Position numbers and translations under genes: made by a program. From contig NZ_JAMDLI010000002.1 of NCBI RefSeq assembly GCF_023721815.1, positions 1 through 64,000 on the forward strand: a stretch of 64,000 nt of DNA, read 5' to 3'. Under the pieces are notes generated by a model. It was not told where the DNA came from. It did no database searches and was given only the letters and a program-made list of their open reading frames with translations. This stretch comes from Pleomorphomonas sp. JP5. GTDB taxonomy: Bacteria; Pseudomonadota; Alphaproteobacteria; Rhizobiales; Pleomorphomonadaceae. Within the stretch, counting starts at the first letter, position 1. Each line of letters opens with the position of its first letter. Below, piece by piece: positions 11,297 to 20,106 of the stretch.

Positions 11297-12175
11297 ATGA
11301 ACTTTGCTCCCGCCGCCGGCGCTCGCGGTCGCCTCGGTCTTTTTGCCGCCCTCATCGCCTTGCCGCTTTCCGTGCTGCCGGCTTTGGCCGAAGACGTGGT
11401 GGCCCGCGTCAACGGCAAGGACATAACCGCCTCGGAACTCCAGATGGCCACCGACGTGTTCGGCGATCAGCTTGCCCAGATTCCCGAGGCGCAGCGCCGC
11501 ACGATGCTGATCAATGCCCTCGTCGACATGCATGTCATGGCCGACGCTGCCCTGGCGGCCGGCACCGCGGACAGCCCGAAATACAAGGCCCGAATGGCCT
11601 TCCTCGAGGCGCAGGCCCTGCGCAACACCTATGTCGAAGACGAACTGCAGGCCAAGATTACCGACGACGAAATCAAGGCCCGCTACGAGAAGGACACCGC
11701 CGGCTACGTCGGCCCCGAGGAGGTGCACGCCCGTCACATCCTCGTGAAGACCGAGGAAGAGGCCAACGCCATCCTGAAGCAGCTGGCCGACGGCGGCGAC
11801 TTCGAGGCCATCGCCAAGGAAAAGTCGGAAGACCCCGGCTCGAAGCCGACCGGTGGCGACCTCGGCTTCTTTACCAAGGGGCAGATGGTGCCCGAGTTCG
11901 AAGCCGAAGCCTTCGCGCTGAAGCCCGGCGAGACCTCGACCAAGCCCGTCAAGACCCAGTTCGGCTATCACATCCTCAAGGTCGAAGAGCGCCGCACCCA
12001 ACCGGTTCCGACCCTCGATCAGGTGCGCGAGCAGGTCGTCCAGGTCGTCCAGCGCGACAAGTATCAGGAAACGCTCGCCAAGATGCGCGAGGCGGCCAAG
12101 ATCGAGATCCTGACGCCGACCGACGCTCCGGCGAACGCTCCGGCCGATCCGGCAGCCCCTGCCCCCGCCAACTGA
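11297..12175 (+). CDS. Exported peptidyl-prolyl isomerase, PpiC/parvulin family
   Basis: A 292-residue periplasmic foldase. Residues 1-31 form a signal peptide ending in LPALA before EDVVARVNG, which decides for the ATG at 11297 over longer open reading upstream. A SurA-like N-terminal segment is followed by one parvulin domain (about 135-235) with the hallmarks HARHILVKTEEEA and the GGDLGFF and FGYHILKVEE strands. The C-terminus is proline/alanine-rich. It is divergent from secA and upstream of argJ, a neighbourhood conserved in Rhizobiales. It probably assists folding of proteins exported by the SecA pathway. Confidence 0.92.
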   Translation: MNFAPAAGARGRLGLFAALIALPLSVLPALAEDVVARVNGKDITASELQMATDVFGDQLAQIPEAQRRTMLINALVDMHVMADAALAAGTADSPKYKARMAFLEAQALRNTYVEDELQAKITDDEIKARYEKDTAGYVGPEEVHARHILVKTEEEANAILKQLADGGDFEAIAKEKSEDPGSKPTGGDLGFFTKGQMVPEFEAEAFALKPGETSTKPVKTQFGYHILKVEERRTQPVPTLDQVREQVVQVVQRDKYQETLAKMREAAKIEILTPTDAPANAPADPAAPAPAN

Positions 12176-12185
12176 TTGGTGCTCT

Positions 12186-12208
12186 CCCCGGCCGGCCGTC
12201 GGCCGGGG
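12186..12208 (+). terminator. Hairpin between ppiC and argJ
   Basis: Perfect eight-base arms CCCCGGCC (12186-12193) and GGCCGGGG (12201-12208) follow the ppiC stop by ten bases. There is no T-run, so it may only slow polymerase or stabilise the ppiC mRNA end. Confidence 0.45.
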
Positions 12209-12238
12209 ATCGCCCTAGCCTCTCGCCAAGAGCCCAAG

Positions 12239-13480
12239 ATGTCCGGAAACCTGTCCCCGCTCGCCCCCAAATCCTACCCTGAACTGCCGGCCCTCGAGGG
12301 CGTGCGCTTTGCGACCGCCGCGGCCGGCATCAAGTACAAGGGACGAACCGATGTGCTCCTGGTCGCCCTTGACGAGGGGAGCGAGGTAGCTGGTGTCTTC
12401 ACGACGTCGAAGTGCCCCTCGGCACCGGTGGACTGGTGCCGCGCCAATCTTCCCGCCGGCAAGGCGCGTGCCGTGATGGTCAACTCTGGCAATGCCAACG
12501 CCTTTACCGGCAAGAAGGGCCGCGAAACGGTGGAAGCCTCCGCCGCCTATGTCTCGGCCGCTCTTGGCGTAGCGGCAAGCGAGGTCTTCCTAGCCTCTAC
12601 CGGCGTCATCGGCGAACCGCTCCAACCCGAGAAATTCCAGGCCGTGCTCGGCGACCTCTCCACCCGCCTCGCCCCGGCGCCGTGGATCGATGCCGCCCGT
12701 GCCATCATGACCACCGACACCTTTCCCAAGGTGGTGACCGCCACCGTCGACCTTGGCGGCGTGCCCGTGACGATCAATGGCATGGCCAAGGGCGCAGGCA
12801 TGATCGCGCCCGACATGGCGACCATGCTGTCCTTTATCTTTACCGACGCCCCGCTGGCGGCGCCGGTGCTGCAGGATCTCATCTCCAAGGGCGCCCGGAA
12901 GTCGTTCAATTCGATCACCGTCGACAGCGATACCTCGACCTCCGACACACTGTTGCTGTTCGCCACCGGCAAGGCGGCCGGGCGCGGCGCGCCGCGCATC
13001 ACCGATCCGGCCGATCCGCGCCTCGAAGCCTTCCGCACCGCGCTTGAAGGCCTGCTGCTCGACCTCGCCAAAATGGTGGTGCGCGACGGCGAAGGCGCTC
13101 GCAAGTTCATCGAGGTCAACGTCACCGGCGCCGTCGACGATGCTTCCGCCAAGCGCATCGCCTTCGCCATCGCCAACTCGCCGTTGGTCAAGACGGCCGT
13201 TGCCGGCGAGGACGCCAACTGGGGCCGTGTCGTCATGGCCGTCGGCAAGGCCGGCGAACCGGCCGACCGCGACCGCCTCGCCATCTACTTCGGCGGCATT
13301 CGCGTCGCCGTCGAAGGCGAACGCGACCCCGACTACTCCGAGGACGCCGCCTCGGCGGTCATGCGAAAGGACGAGATCGTCATCCGCGCCGACATCGGTC
13401 TCGGCGATGGCCAGGCCACCGTCTGGACCTGCGACCTCACCAAGGAATACGTCGCCATCAACGGCGATTATCGCAGTTGA
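12239..13480 (+). CDS. argJ: Bifunctional glutamate N-acetyltransferase / amino-acid acetyltransferase ArgJ
   Basis: ArgJ transfers the acetyl group from N-acetylornithine to glutamate, closing the cyclic route of arginine synthesis. The 413-residue precursor has the self-cleavage site ATML (Thr195), where it splits into alpha and beta chains, preceded by GAGMIAPDM. The ATG at 12239 begins [10 protein letters not shown] and is preferred over a TTG at 12176 that overlaps the ppiC end. Whether it also carries the acetyl-CoA-dependent first step cannot be read from sequence. mutT follows 29 bases later, probably in the same transcript; argC and argG lie elsewhere in this window. Confidence 0.96.
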   Translation: MSGNLSPLAPKSYPELPALEGVRFATAAAGIKYKGRTDVLLVALDEGSEVAGVFTTSKCPSAPVDWCRANLPAGKARAVMVNSGNANAFTGKKGRETVEASAAYVSAALGVAASEVFLASTGVIGEPLQPEKFQAVLGDLSTRLAPAPWIDAARAIMTTDTFPKVVTATVDLGGVPVTINGMAKGAGMIAPDMATMLSFIFTDAPLAAPVLQDLISKGARKSFNSITVDSDTSTSDTLLLFATGKAAGRGAPRITDPADPRLEAFRTALEGLLLDLAKMVVRDGEGARKFIEVNVTGAVDDASAKRIAFAIANSPLVKTAVAGEDANWGRVVMAVGKAGEPADRDRLAIYFGGIRVAVEGERDPDYSEDAASAVMRKDEIVIRADIGLGDGQATVWTCDLTKEYVAINGDYRS

Positions 13481-13509
13481 TCGATGTTTCCTCGCCGGGA
13501 GAACCGCCA

Positions 13510-13932
13510 ATGAAGATGGTGCTGGTCGTCGCCTGCGCGCTGATCGACGCCGACGGGCGGATCCTGCTGGCCCAGCGGCCCGAAGGAAAGGCGCTTGCGG
13601 GTCTGTGGGAGTTTCCCGGGGGAAAGCTGGAGGTTGGCGAGCGGCCCGAGGATGCGCTGATCCGCGAGCTCAGGGAAGAGCTCGGCATAGACGTCAAGCA
13701 CCCGTGCCTCGCCCCGCTCACCTTTGCCAGCCATGCCTATGACGATTTTCACCTGTTGATGCCGCTCTACGTCTGTCGGCGTTGGGAGGGCGAAGTGGCG
13801 GGTCGCGAAGGACAGGCGCTGGCCTGGGTCCGACCCCAGAAGCTGCGCGACTACCCAATGCCGCCAGCCGATGAGCCGCTGATTCCCCACCTCCAGGACC
13901 TTCTGTCGCCACCTTCCGGCGGCCTTTCCTAA
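13510..13932 (+). CDS. mutT: 8-oxo-dGTP diphosphatase MutT (Nudix)
   Basis: A 140-residue Nudix hydrolase that removes oxidised GTP/dGTP from the nucleotide pool and so prevents A:T to C:G mutations. The Nudix box runs from about residue 37 to 59, with the core GERPEDALIRELREELGI. The segment LAQRPEGKALAGLWEFPGG is the usual MutT lead-in. The ATG at 13510, preceded by CGGGAG, is chosen over a TTG that overlaps argJ. It follows argJ closely, as in related genomes. Confidence 0.9.
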   Translation: MKMVLVVACALIDADGRILLAQRPEGKALAGLWEFPGGKLEVGERPEDALIRELREELGIDVKHPCLAPLTFASHAYDDFHLLMPLYVCRRWEGEVAGREGQALAWVRPQKLRDYPMPPADEPLIPHLQDLLSPPSGGLS

Positions 13933-14040
13933 CCGGCATATACGAAATCATCACGATTTCACGGCAAGGATAGGGGCTGCGCATGGCTGGCCGCTCGGCT
14001 GGCAGGTCACGGCATTTCCGAAAAAGGAAGAGGCGGCAGC

Positions 14041-14244
14041 ATGGCGACGAAGGGCCCTGGACAAGGACTGCGCCGGCTCGATGCCTTACTGCGCGACACC
14101 GAGGGCGCGACCGCCATCGAATATGGCATCCTCCTGATGATGATCGGCCTGGCACTGATCGGCATCCTGACGATGACCGACGTGTCCGGCAGCTTTAGCA
14201 ACACCTTCGAGTACCTATCCGACAAAATGTCGGAGACAAAATAG
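14041..14244 (+). CDS. Flp/Fap-type pilin, orphan
   Basis: A 67-residue Flp prepilin, the subunit of tad-type adhesive pili. The leader ends at the glycine of EG-ATAIEYG, with the glutamate at +5 and tyrosine at +6 of the mature chain that the prepilin peptidase TadV/CpaA and the assembly machinery need; a 20-residue hydrophobic helix follows. AGGAAGAGG supplies the ribosome site. No tad/cpa assembly genes lie nearby, so it must depend on a machine encoded elsewhere or serve another role. It sits between mutT and the minus-strand methyltransferase. Confidence 0.85.
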   Translation: MATKGPGQGLRRLDALLRDTEGATAIEYGILLMMIGLALIGILTMTDVSGSFSNTFEYLSDKMSETK

Positions 14245-14339
14245 TAAGTAATTGATTATAAATAAATTTTCAAGGTCATCGTTTGAGCGAGCGTGATGTC
14301 GGCAGGGGCTCAGGCGTCAAATCCGTTCTCCGAGCCGCT

Positions 14340-15212
14340 TCAGGTCTCGGGCGGTGCTTTCAGCGCGTCGGCGAGCCGCATCTTGGCGCTGCCGGGTCGG
14401 AGCGGCTTCTGCTGGCTCTCATGCGGCGACCACCCCGACAGCGACACGAGCGAAAGACTGGCCCGAACGCGCCCATCTGGATCGCCGAACATCTCCTGAT
14501 AGGCCGACGCCGCCTCGGCTAGCAGTGCCGGCCCAGTCAGGCCACGGCGACGGTCGACCAGAACGCTGGTCGCTCCCATTGCCTTGAGGTCGTCCATCAG
14601 CGCCAGCGCACTCGAGTAGCGCAGCATCAGCCGATCCTGGTCGGCAACCGGCAGCGCAAAACCGGCCCGCTGCAACAGACCACCGAGGTCGCGCACCTCC
14701 GCCATCGGCGCGACGCGGGGACTGACGCCGCCGGAGCGACGGCTTTCCGACGCCAGGAAGGCCTGCCTGAGCTCGGTCAGCGTCTCGCCACCGGCCAGCA
14801 CGCCGAGAAACAGGCCATCCGGCCGAAGCACACGCCGCGCCTCGATCAGGGCGCCCGGCAAATCGTTGGCAAATTGCAGGGCCAACGACGACACCACGAG
14901 ATCGAAGGCGCCGGTCGCAAACGGCAGCGCCTCGTCATCGATCACCACCGCGCCGCCACCATCGACGCCCGGAACCAGCAGATCCGCGCGCACCACTTCA
15001 TCGACCCGACCGGCAGCGATCCGGGCCGCGAGCGTACCGGTCGGATCACCGACCACCAGCGCCCGCGAGAAACGACGGTCGACGGCGGCGAGACGATCGG
15101 CGAGATCGTCGGCGGCCAGCGTCAGAAGAAAGTCGGCGCCGGGGCGCCGCTCGGCGAGCGCCCGCGCCCGGCGGCGGGCGAACAGCGAGCGGTCGAAGAT
15201 CACTGGGGTCAT
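14340..15212 (-). CDS. SAM-dependent methyltransferase, NDUFAF5/BioC-like
   Basis: A 290-residue class I methyltransferase. The start MTPVIFDRSLFARRR is the typical entry of the alphaproteobacterial relatives of NDUFAF5, which in mitochondria acts on complex I subunit NDUFS7. The fold is visible in RALVVGDPTGTL, LPFATGAFDLVVSSLALQF and RVLRPDGLFLGVL. GDPTG replaces the usual GCGTG SAM loop, a known variation in this subfamily. The ATG at 15212 fits the family N-terminus; 29 further residues could be read upstream but look non-native. It is divergent from comF. Its substrate is not shown; a role in complex I assembly is inference. Confidence 0.82.
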   Translation of the reverse strand: MTPVIFDRSLFARRRARALAERRPGADFLLTLAADDLADRLAAVDRRFSRALVVGDPTGTLAARIAAGRVDEVVRADLLVPGVDGGGAVVIDDEALPFATGAFDLVVSSLALQFANDLPGALIEARRVLRPDGLFLGVLAGGETLTELRQAFLASESRRSGGVSPRVAPMAEVRDLGGLLQRAGFALPVADQDRLMLRYSSALALMDDLKAMGATSVLVDRRRGLTGPALLAEAASAYQEMFGDPDGRVRASLSLVSLSGWSPHESQQKPLRPGSAKMRLADALKAPPET

Positions 15213-15346
15213 CGGCGAGCCTCCGGCAACGGATTCGACAGCGTGATAGGCGGGCGGCATCGGCGCGTCAAATCGCGGATCGCATCTGCCCTCTGGCACA
15301 GGCTTGCCGCGCGTGCTTTAGTCTCACCGCAACCGGCGAGCGCACC

Positions 15347-16168
15347 ATGGCCGCAGAGTCCGACGTCTGGCTCCCTCTTTCCGCCGACATCCCACGCCGG
15401 CGCCCGATGCGTTTCACTGCCGTCGCCGCCGCCGGACGCCTGCTTCGCGCCGCCTGCGGCGGGGTTGCCGATCTCGTGCTGCCGCCCGCCTGCCCCGTAT
15501 GTCGCACCCGCCTCGGTAGCGCCGGCGGACTTTGCACTGACTGCTGGCAGGGCGTGCGCTTCCTTGAACGCCCCTGGTGCGAGCGGCTCGGCACGCCACT
15601 GCCCATCGACCTTGGCCCCGGCATACTCTCGGCGCCTGCCGTCGCGGATCCTCCGGCCTACGCCCGCGCGCGCTCGGCGGCATCCTACGAGGGCCCGATT
15701 CCGGACCTCGTCCACGCCCTGAAATACGCCGACCGCACCGATCTCGCACCGATGCTCGGCGCATGGATGGCTCGGGCCGCCCATGAACTCGTCGCCGACG
15801 CCGACATGCTGGTGCCGGTGCCGCTGCACTGGGGGCGGCTGGCCAGCCGCCGCTTCAACCAGGCGACGCTTCTCGCGCATCAGGTCGGCCACCTTACCGG
15901 CCTGCCGGTCGCGACCCGCCTCCTCCAGCGCACGCGGCGCACGCCCCGGCAGGTCGGGCTCGGTCGAGACGAGCGAGCGCGCAACATGCGCGGTGCCTTC
16001 GTAGTGCCCGCCGAGAAGAAAGCCATGCTCGCCGGGCGCCGACCCATCCTCGTCGACGACGTGCTGACCACCGGCGCAACACTGGAAGCCGCCACTCGCG
16101 CATTGCTCTCCGCAGGGGCCGTGGCGGTCGACGTGCTTACACTGGCGCGGGTTGTGGCGCCGAGCTGA
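15347..16168 (+). CDS. comF: ComF-family phosphoribosyltransferase-like protein
   Basis: A 273-residue protein with an N-terminal zinc-finger region (CPVCRTRLG and CTDCW, about residues 50-66) and a C-terminal phosphoribosyltransferase fold with the PRPP motif ILVDDVLTTGATLE near residue 235. ComF proteins are linked to DNA uptake in some bacteria, but in Alphaproteobacteria the role is not established. An inner ATG at 15407 (MRFTAVAAAG) is an equally good start, since the first 20 residues carry no domain. grxC follows 46 bases later. Confidence 0.9.
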   Translation: MAAESDVWLPLSADIPRRRPMRFTAVAAAGRLLRAACGGVADLVLPPACPVCRTRLGSAGGLCTDCWQGVRFLERPWCERLGTPLPIDLGPGILSAPAVADPPAYARARSAASYEGPIPDLVHALKYADRTDLAPMLGAWMARAAHELVADADMLVPVPLHWGRLASRRFNQATLLAHQVGHLTGLPVATRLLQRTRRTPRQVGLGRDERARNMRGAFVVPAEKKAMLAGRRPILVDDVLTTGATLEAATRALLSAGAVAVDVLTLARVVAPS

Positions 16169-16214
16169 AGCGGGCTATAGATTCGGAACGAATATGCTTA
16201 TCGAGGAGACCCGC

Positions 16215-16469
16215 ATGGTTCCGGTCACCATCTACACCCGCGAGGGCTGCGGCTACTGCGTCAGGGCCAAGGCGCTCCTGACCAGGAAGGGAGCCACCTT
16301 CACCGAGATCGATGCCGGTAGCGACCGCACCCTCAAGGCTGAGATGATGCAGCGCTCCGGCCGCTCGACGTTCCCGCAGATCTTTCTGGGCAACACGCAC
16401 GTCGGCGGCTGCGACGACCTCTACGCGCTCGACGCCGAAGGGCGGCTCGACGCCCTCCTTGCCGGATAG
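16215..16469 (+). CDS. grxC: Glutaredoxin GrxC
   Basis: An 84-residue dithiol glutaredoxin that reduces disulfides with glutathione. The active site is CGYC (about residues 12-15); the FPQIFLG segment with its cis-proline and the GGCDDL loop bind glutathione. GAGGAGAC ahead of the ATG at 16215 is a good ribosome site. It lies between comF and the nitrilase, the conserved order in related genomes. Confidence 0.95.
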   Translation: MVPVTIYTREGCGYCVRAKALLTRKGATFTEIDAGSDRTLKAEMMQRSGRSTFPQIFLGNTHVGGCDDLYALDAEGRLDALLAG

Positions 16470-16503
16470 CGCGAGGGGGAGCACCCTACCTTGTGAAGGT
16501 CAT

Positions 16504-16547
16504 GCGTTTTCCTCTCGCGAAGCGATATCCGCTTCGCTCGAAAACGC
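16504..16547. repeat. Palindromic intergenic element 3, donating the ribosome site of the next gene
   Basis: Arms GCGTTTTC (16504-16511) and GAAAACGC (16540-16547) enclose a second pair, GCGAAGCG and CGCTTCGC (around 16517-16536). The element is followed at once by TCTAGGAGGCAAG and the ATG of the nitrilase gene, so its edge supplies the AGGAGG ribosome site. It shares the CTCTAG-type border with palindrome 2. Confidence 0.72.
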
Positions 16548-16560
16548 TCTAGGAGGCAAG

Positions 16561-17391
16561 ATGACGCGTCCGCTCTGTGTCGCCGCCGTGCAGCTTCGGT
16601 CCGGCCGCGACCCCTCAAGGAACCTGCCCGAGGTCGAGGCGCTCATTCGAGATGCCGCCGCCGCCGGCGCCACCTATGTCCAGACGCCGGAGATGACCAA
16701 CATCATCGAGCGGGACCGCGCCGACATGTTGGGGCAATTGGCCGTCGAGGCGAAGGATCCTTTCGTTGCCCGTGGCGCCGAGCTTGCCCGCGAACTCGGC
16801 ATCACCCTGCATTTCGGCTCGCTGGCGATCCGCCGTGACGACGGACGAATCGCCAACCGCGCCTACGTTTTCGCCCCCACCGGCGATCTCCGCGCCCGCT
16901 ACGACAAGATCCACATGTTCGACGTCGACCTCCCCATGGGCGAAACCTGGCGCGAAAGCGCCGCCTATACGCCGGGCGAAAGCGCCATCGTCGTGGAAGC
17001 GGCGGGAACGAAGATCGGCCTCGCCATCTGCTACGATCTGCGCTTTCCCCAACTGTTCCGCGCCTACGGCCATGCCGAGGTCGAGATCATGGGGGCGCCT
17101 GCCGCCTTCACCCGCCAGACCGGCGAGGCGCATTGGCACGTGCTACAGCGCGCCCGCGCCATTGAGAACGGCTGCTTCATGGTGTCGGCCGCTCAAGGCG
17201 GCGTGCATGAGGACGGGCGCGAGACCTATGGCCATTCGCTGATCGTCGGCCCCTGGGGCAAGGTGATCGCCGAGGCCGACCACGCCGACCCCGGCGTCGT
17301 CGTCGCTGACATCGACCTCGACGAAGTGGAGCTGACCCGCGCCCGCATCCCCTCGCTGGCAAACGAGCGCCGCTTTTCGCTGGCGGAGTGA
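16561..17391 (+). CDS. Carbon-nitrogen hydrolase of the nitrilase superfamily, Nit1/Nit2-like
   Basis: A 276-residue amidase with the full catalytic triad: Glu44 (TPEMTN), Lys116 (RYDKIHMFDVDL) and Cys157 (AICYDLRFPQLFR). The HMFDVD and CYDLRFP forms point to the Nit1 (deaminated glutathione amidase) or Nit2 (omega-amidase) branch; sequence alone does not split them well. Its position next to glutaredoxin is conserved in Rhizobiales and suits a role in glutathione repair (inference). The AGGAGG ribosome site is provided by the palindromic element immediately upstream. Confidence 0.92.
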   Translation: MTRPLCVAAVQLRSGRDPSRNLPEVEALIRDAAAAGATYVQTPEMTNIIERDRADMLGQLAVEAKDPFVARGAELARELGITLHFGSLAIRRDDGRIANRAYVFAPTGDLRARYDKIHMFDVDLPMGETWRESAAYTPGESAIVVEAAGTKIGLAICYDLRFPQLFRAYGHAEVEIMGAPAAFTRQTGEAHWHVLQRARAIENGCFMVSAAQGGVHEDGRETYGHSLIVGPWGKVIAEADHADPGVVVADIDLDEVELTRARIPSLANERRFSLAE

Positions 17392-17398
17392 TCCCCGC

Positions 17399-17938
17399 TC
17401 ACGGATCGATCCGGATCGGCGTGCCGTTTGGCACCCGAGCCCAGATTTCTCGCATTTCGGCATTGGTGACCGCGATGCAGCCGTCTGTCCAGTCGACGAG
17501 ATGGTGGATGGGGCCAAGCCAACCCCAACCATTGGGTAGCCCGTGGATCATGATATCTCCGCCCGGAGGGACGCCGCGCCGCTGCGCCTCGGCAAGGTCG
17601 CGGGCATCAGGGTAGGAGATATGCAGGCTGAGATAGGCCGATGACCGCGCATTCCGCCAGTCGATCAGATATTGGCCCTCCGGGGTTCGCTCATCCCCTT
17701 CCTGACGCTTAGGCCCCGCCTCGGCCGCGGCCCCGAAGACAACCTTGAACGTGGCGAGGGGCACGCCGCCCCTGGCAAGCGTCAAGGTTCGCTGCGACTT
17801 GCTGACTTCGATCAGGTCGGCCTGCTGTTCCACCGGAACCATGGAAGGCGGCGAGCCGGAACCGAAGCGCGCCATGCCGATATGGTAGGCGCCCCCTCCA
17901 AGGCCCAACAGCAGTAGTCCAATCAAAAACCGCTTCAT
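17399..17938 (-). CDS. L,D-transpeptidase (YkuD domain)
   Basis: A 179-residue envelope enzyme that forms or edits 3-3 peptidoglycan cross-links or tethers proteins. An N-terminal hydrophobic anchor or signal (MKRFLIGLLLLGLGGGAYH) precedes the YkuD domain (about 45-178). The catalytic motif is IHGLPNGWGWLG with TDGCIAV, giving the His and Cys of the HxxxxxxSxGC-type site, with Asp in place of the usual Ser. Only seven bases separate its end from the convergent nitrilase gene, so the two share a terminator region without an evident hairpin. Start at 17938 is chosen for the signal peptide. Confidence 0.85.
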   Translation of the reverse strand: MKRFLIGLLLLGLGGGAYHIGMARFGSGSPPSMVPVEQQADLIEVSKSQRTLTLARGGVPLATFKVVFGAAAEAGPKRQEGDERTPEGQYLIDWRNARSSAYLSLHISYPDARDLAEAQRRGVPPGGDIMIHGLPNGWGWLGPIHHLVDWTDGCIAVTNAEMREIWARVPNGTPIRIDP

Positions 17939-18114
17939 CCTGCTTCCCGGATTCGATATCACGCCGACTGAACTGCGAGGTCTGCCCGCAATTCGCGGTG
18001 CTGGACACTCCGAACGAGGATATCGTGCAATAGCGTGGCGTTTGTTTGCCCGTCCCTTTGCCGCGCTACAGCAAAATAGAAGCGCCGGACTTGCGATAGC
18101 AAAGCCGGCGCGCC

Positions 18115-18576
18115 ATGTTGAAAGTCATGATCCGCTATTCGCTCGTCTGTTCCAATGCCCATGAGTTCGAGGGATGGTTCCGTTCCTCGGAGGATTTCGA
18201 CGTCCAGTCGTCGGCCGGTTTCTGCGCCTGCCCCGAATGTGGCTCGACGTCGGTCAGCAAGGCACTGATGCGGCCGAACGTCACGACATCGGAAAGCAAG
18301 GCCGTCGCTCCGACCGCCTCGCAGGACAAGCAACTCGTCGCCGTCCCGCCCGAGGCGCGTGAGCTCATAGAGAAGCTGAAGGAAATCAAGGCCGCGCTGC
18401 TCGACGGTTCCGAGAATGTCGGCAAACGCTTCGCCGAGGAAGCGCGCCGCATTCACTTCGGCGAAGCGCCGGTTCGTGCCGTTCACGGCGAAGCTACCGC
18501 AGAAGACGCCCGCGCCCTCGTCGAGGACGGCATCGATATCCTGCCGCTACCCGTTCTGCCCGGCGAGCGCAACTAG
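18115..18576 (+). CDS. DUF1178 family protein
   Basis: A 153-residue cytoplasmic protein. Its N-terminus IRYSLVCSNAHEFEGWF and the following CACPECGS are the cysteine signatures of DUF1178 and suggest a small zinc ribbon. The C-terminal part is helical and acidic. Function is unknown. The family recurs between the nitrilase and ubiG genes in Rhizobiales, as here. ATG at 18127 (MIRYSLV) is an alternative start. Confidence 0.85.
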   Translation: MLKVMIRYSLVCSNAHEFEGWFRSSEDFDVQSSAGFCACPECGSTSVSKALMRPNVTTSESKAVAPTASQDKQLVAVPPEARELIEKLKEIKAALLDGSENVGKRFAEEARRIHFGEAPVRAVHGEATAEDARALVEDGIDILPLPVLPGERN

Positions 18577-18663
18577 ACTGAGCCCAACAACACAAGCGGT
18601 TGAGAGCGGCGGATCGGCTTCTGGACGAGGCGCGGACTTTACCGCTGGGGACGAGCTGGGATC

Positions 18664-19140
18664 ATGAACCGGAAACCGAAAGCGTTCCTGCTCCATGGGT
18701 TCATCGGAGCTGGGAAGACGACATTCGCCAAGCGCCTTGAGGAAGAAGAAAAGGCCCTCCGCTTCACCCACGATGAATGGATGAACGAGCTCTACGGCAA
18801 CGATCCTCCGGCGGACCTGTTCCCGGAGTATGCGCGCCGTGTCTTCCGCGTCATGGAAATGACCTGGACGCGCGGCCTCTCGGTCGGGACAAATGTGATC
18901 CTGGACTTCGGTTTCTGGTCCTGGGCCGAAAGACAGCGAACGCGGGCTCTTGTCGCCGAACACGGCGGTGACGCCATTCTCTATCGCCTCCACTGCGCCG
19001 ACGAGGTGGCGTGGGACCGAGTCAGCGAGAGAAACCGGATGCTTGCAGGAGGCCTCTTCATCGCCCCCGGCACCTTCCAGACGCTCAAGGCGCGCTTCGA
19101 ACCACTCAGGGATGACGAAGCGCGGATCGAAGTCGAATGA
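18664..19140 (+). CDS. P-loop NTPase, predicted small-molecule or nucleoside kinase
   Basis: A 158-residue protein with Walker A GFIGAGKTTFAKRL (residues 12-25), a second conserved aspartate in THDEWM and a lid-like RNRMLAGGLF region. This is the pattern of AAA_33/zeta-type kinases that phosphorylate small molecules. I do not recognise the substrate. It lies between DUF1178 and ubiG, which are normally neighbours, so it looks like an insertion into the conserved block. No partner antitoxin is visible beside it, so a toxin role is not supported. Confidence 0.72.
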   Translation: MNRKPKAFLLHGFIGAGKTTFAKRLEEEEKALRFTHDEWMNELYGNDPPADLFPEYARRVFRVMEMTWTRGLSVGTNVILDFGFWSWAERQRTRALVAEHGGDAILYRLHCADEVAWDRVSERNRMLAGGLFIAPGTFQTLKARFEPLRDDEARIEVE

Positions 19141-19168
19141 CAGGCACCGAAGGCCAACAGGCTCGATT

Positions 19169-19924
19169 TCAGGCCGGCTGAGCCGGCCGGGCCGCCAGGA
19201 CCATGTAGTTCACATCTGTGTCGTCGCTCTCCTTCCAGGAGAACCGAACCGGATCGAACACCACGCCGCGCCTGTCGAGCAGCATCAGGCCGGCATCCTG
19301 CAACGGCGCCTCCAGCTCCTCGGGCTTGACGAACTTCCTCCAGTCATGAGTGCCGCGCGGTAGCCAGCGCAACACATACTCGGCGCCGACGACCGCAAGG
19401 CCAAGCGCCTTGAGCGTGCGGTTGAGCGTGGCGGCGATGACGAGACCGCCGGGCTTCACCAGGTCCGCCACCGTCTGAAGGAACGTCGGCACGTCGGCGA
19501 CGTGTTCGACCACTTCCAACGCCAGCACGACATCGAAGCGTTCGCCGGCGGCAAACAGCTCCTCGGCGGTGGTGGCCCGGTAATCGACGTTCACGCCGGT
19601 TTCGGACGCATGCAGACGCGCCACCTCGATGTTGACGGGCGACGGATCGACCCCGATGACGGTTGCGCCAAGTCTCGCCATCGGTTCGGACACCAGACCG
19701 CCTCCGCAGCCGATATCGAGGAAGGAAAGACCGGTAAAAGCGTCGGCGGCGCGCTCGTCGCGACCGAAATGCCGGCAAACCTCCCGCTTGATATAGGCAA
19801 GCCGGACAGGGCTGAACCTGTGCAAGGGCTTGAACTTGCCGTTCGGGTCCCACCACTCCCTGGCCATCGCCGAGAAGCGATCGACCTCGGCCTGATCGAC
19901 ACTGCCACGCTTCATCTCGGTCAT
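19169..19924 (-). CDS. ubiG: Ubiquinone O-methyltransferase UbiG
   Basis: UbiG carries out both O-methylations of ubiquinone synthesis. The 251-residue protein has the SAM loop [18 protein letters not shown] (about 70-87), the family-typical [21 protein letters not shown] near the N-terminus, and LEVVEHV. The ATG at 19924 ([11 protein letters not shown]) gives the expected length; 27 more residues can be read upstream but are unlike the family. It is divergent from the esterase gene. Confidence 0.95.
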   Translation of the reverse strand: MTEMKRGSVDQAEVDRFSAMAREWWDPNGKFKPLHRFSPVRLAYIKREVCRHFGRDERAADAFTGLSFLDIGCGGGLVSEPMARLGATVIGVDPSPVNIEVARLHASETGVNVDYRATTAEELFAAGERFDVVLALEVVEHVADVPTFLQTVADLVKPGGLVIAATLNRTLKALGLAVVGAEYVLRWLPRGTHDWRKFVKPEELEAPLQDAGLMLLDRRGVVFDPVRFSWKESDDTDVNYMVLAARPAQPA

Positions 19925-20106
19925 GGGATTCTCCGCAACGCTTGTGCCGGAATAGGCCTCCGACTTTTCGAACCGGCCGACTGCCAAGTCAACCCTCGGC
20001 TTCAATCGCGTCTGGATCCACGAAAACTGGTCATAAGCGGAAAAGAACTCTTTCCGGCGCCGTTCTGAAGCGCTTCACTTGTGAAAAATGCATGTTGGAG
20101 GATGTC

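Noticed and set aside
18664-19140. A zeta-type toxin
   Set aside because: The Walker A motif fits, but no antitoxin gene is present and the lid region is kinase-like in a general way only.
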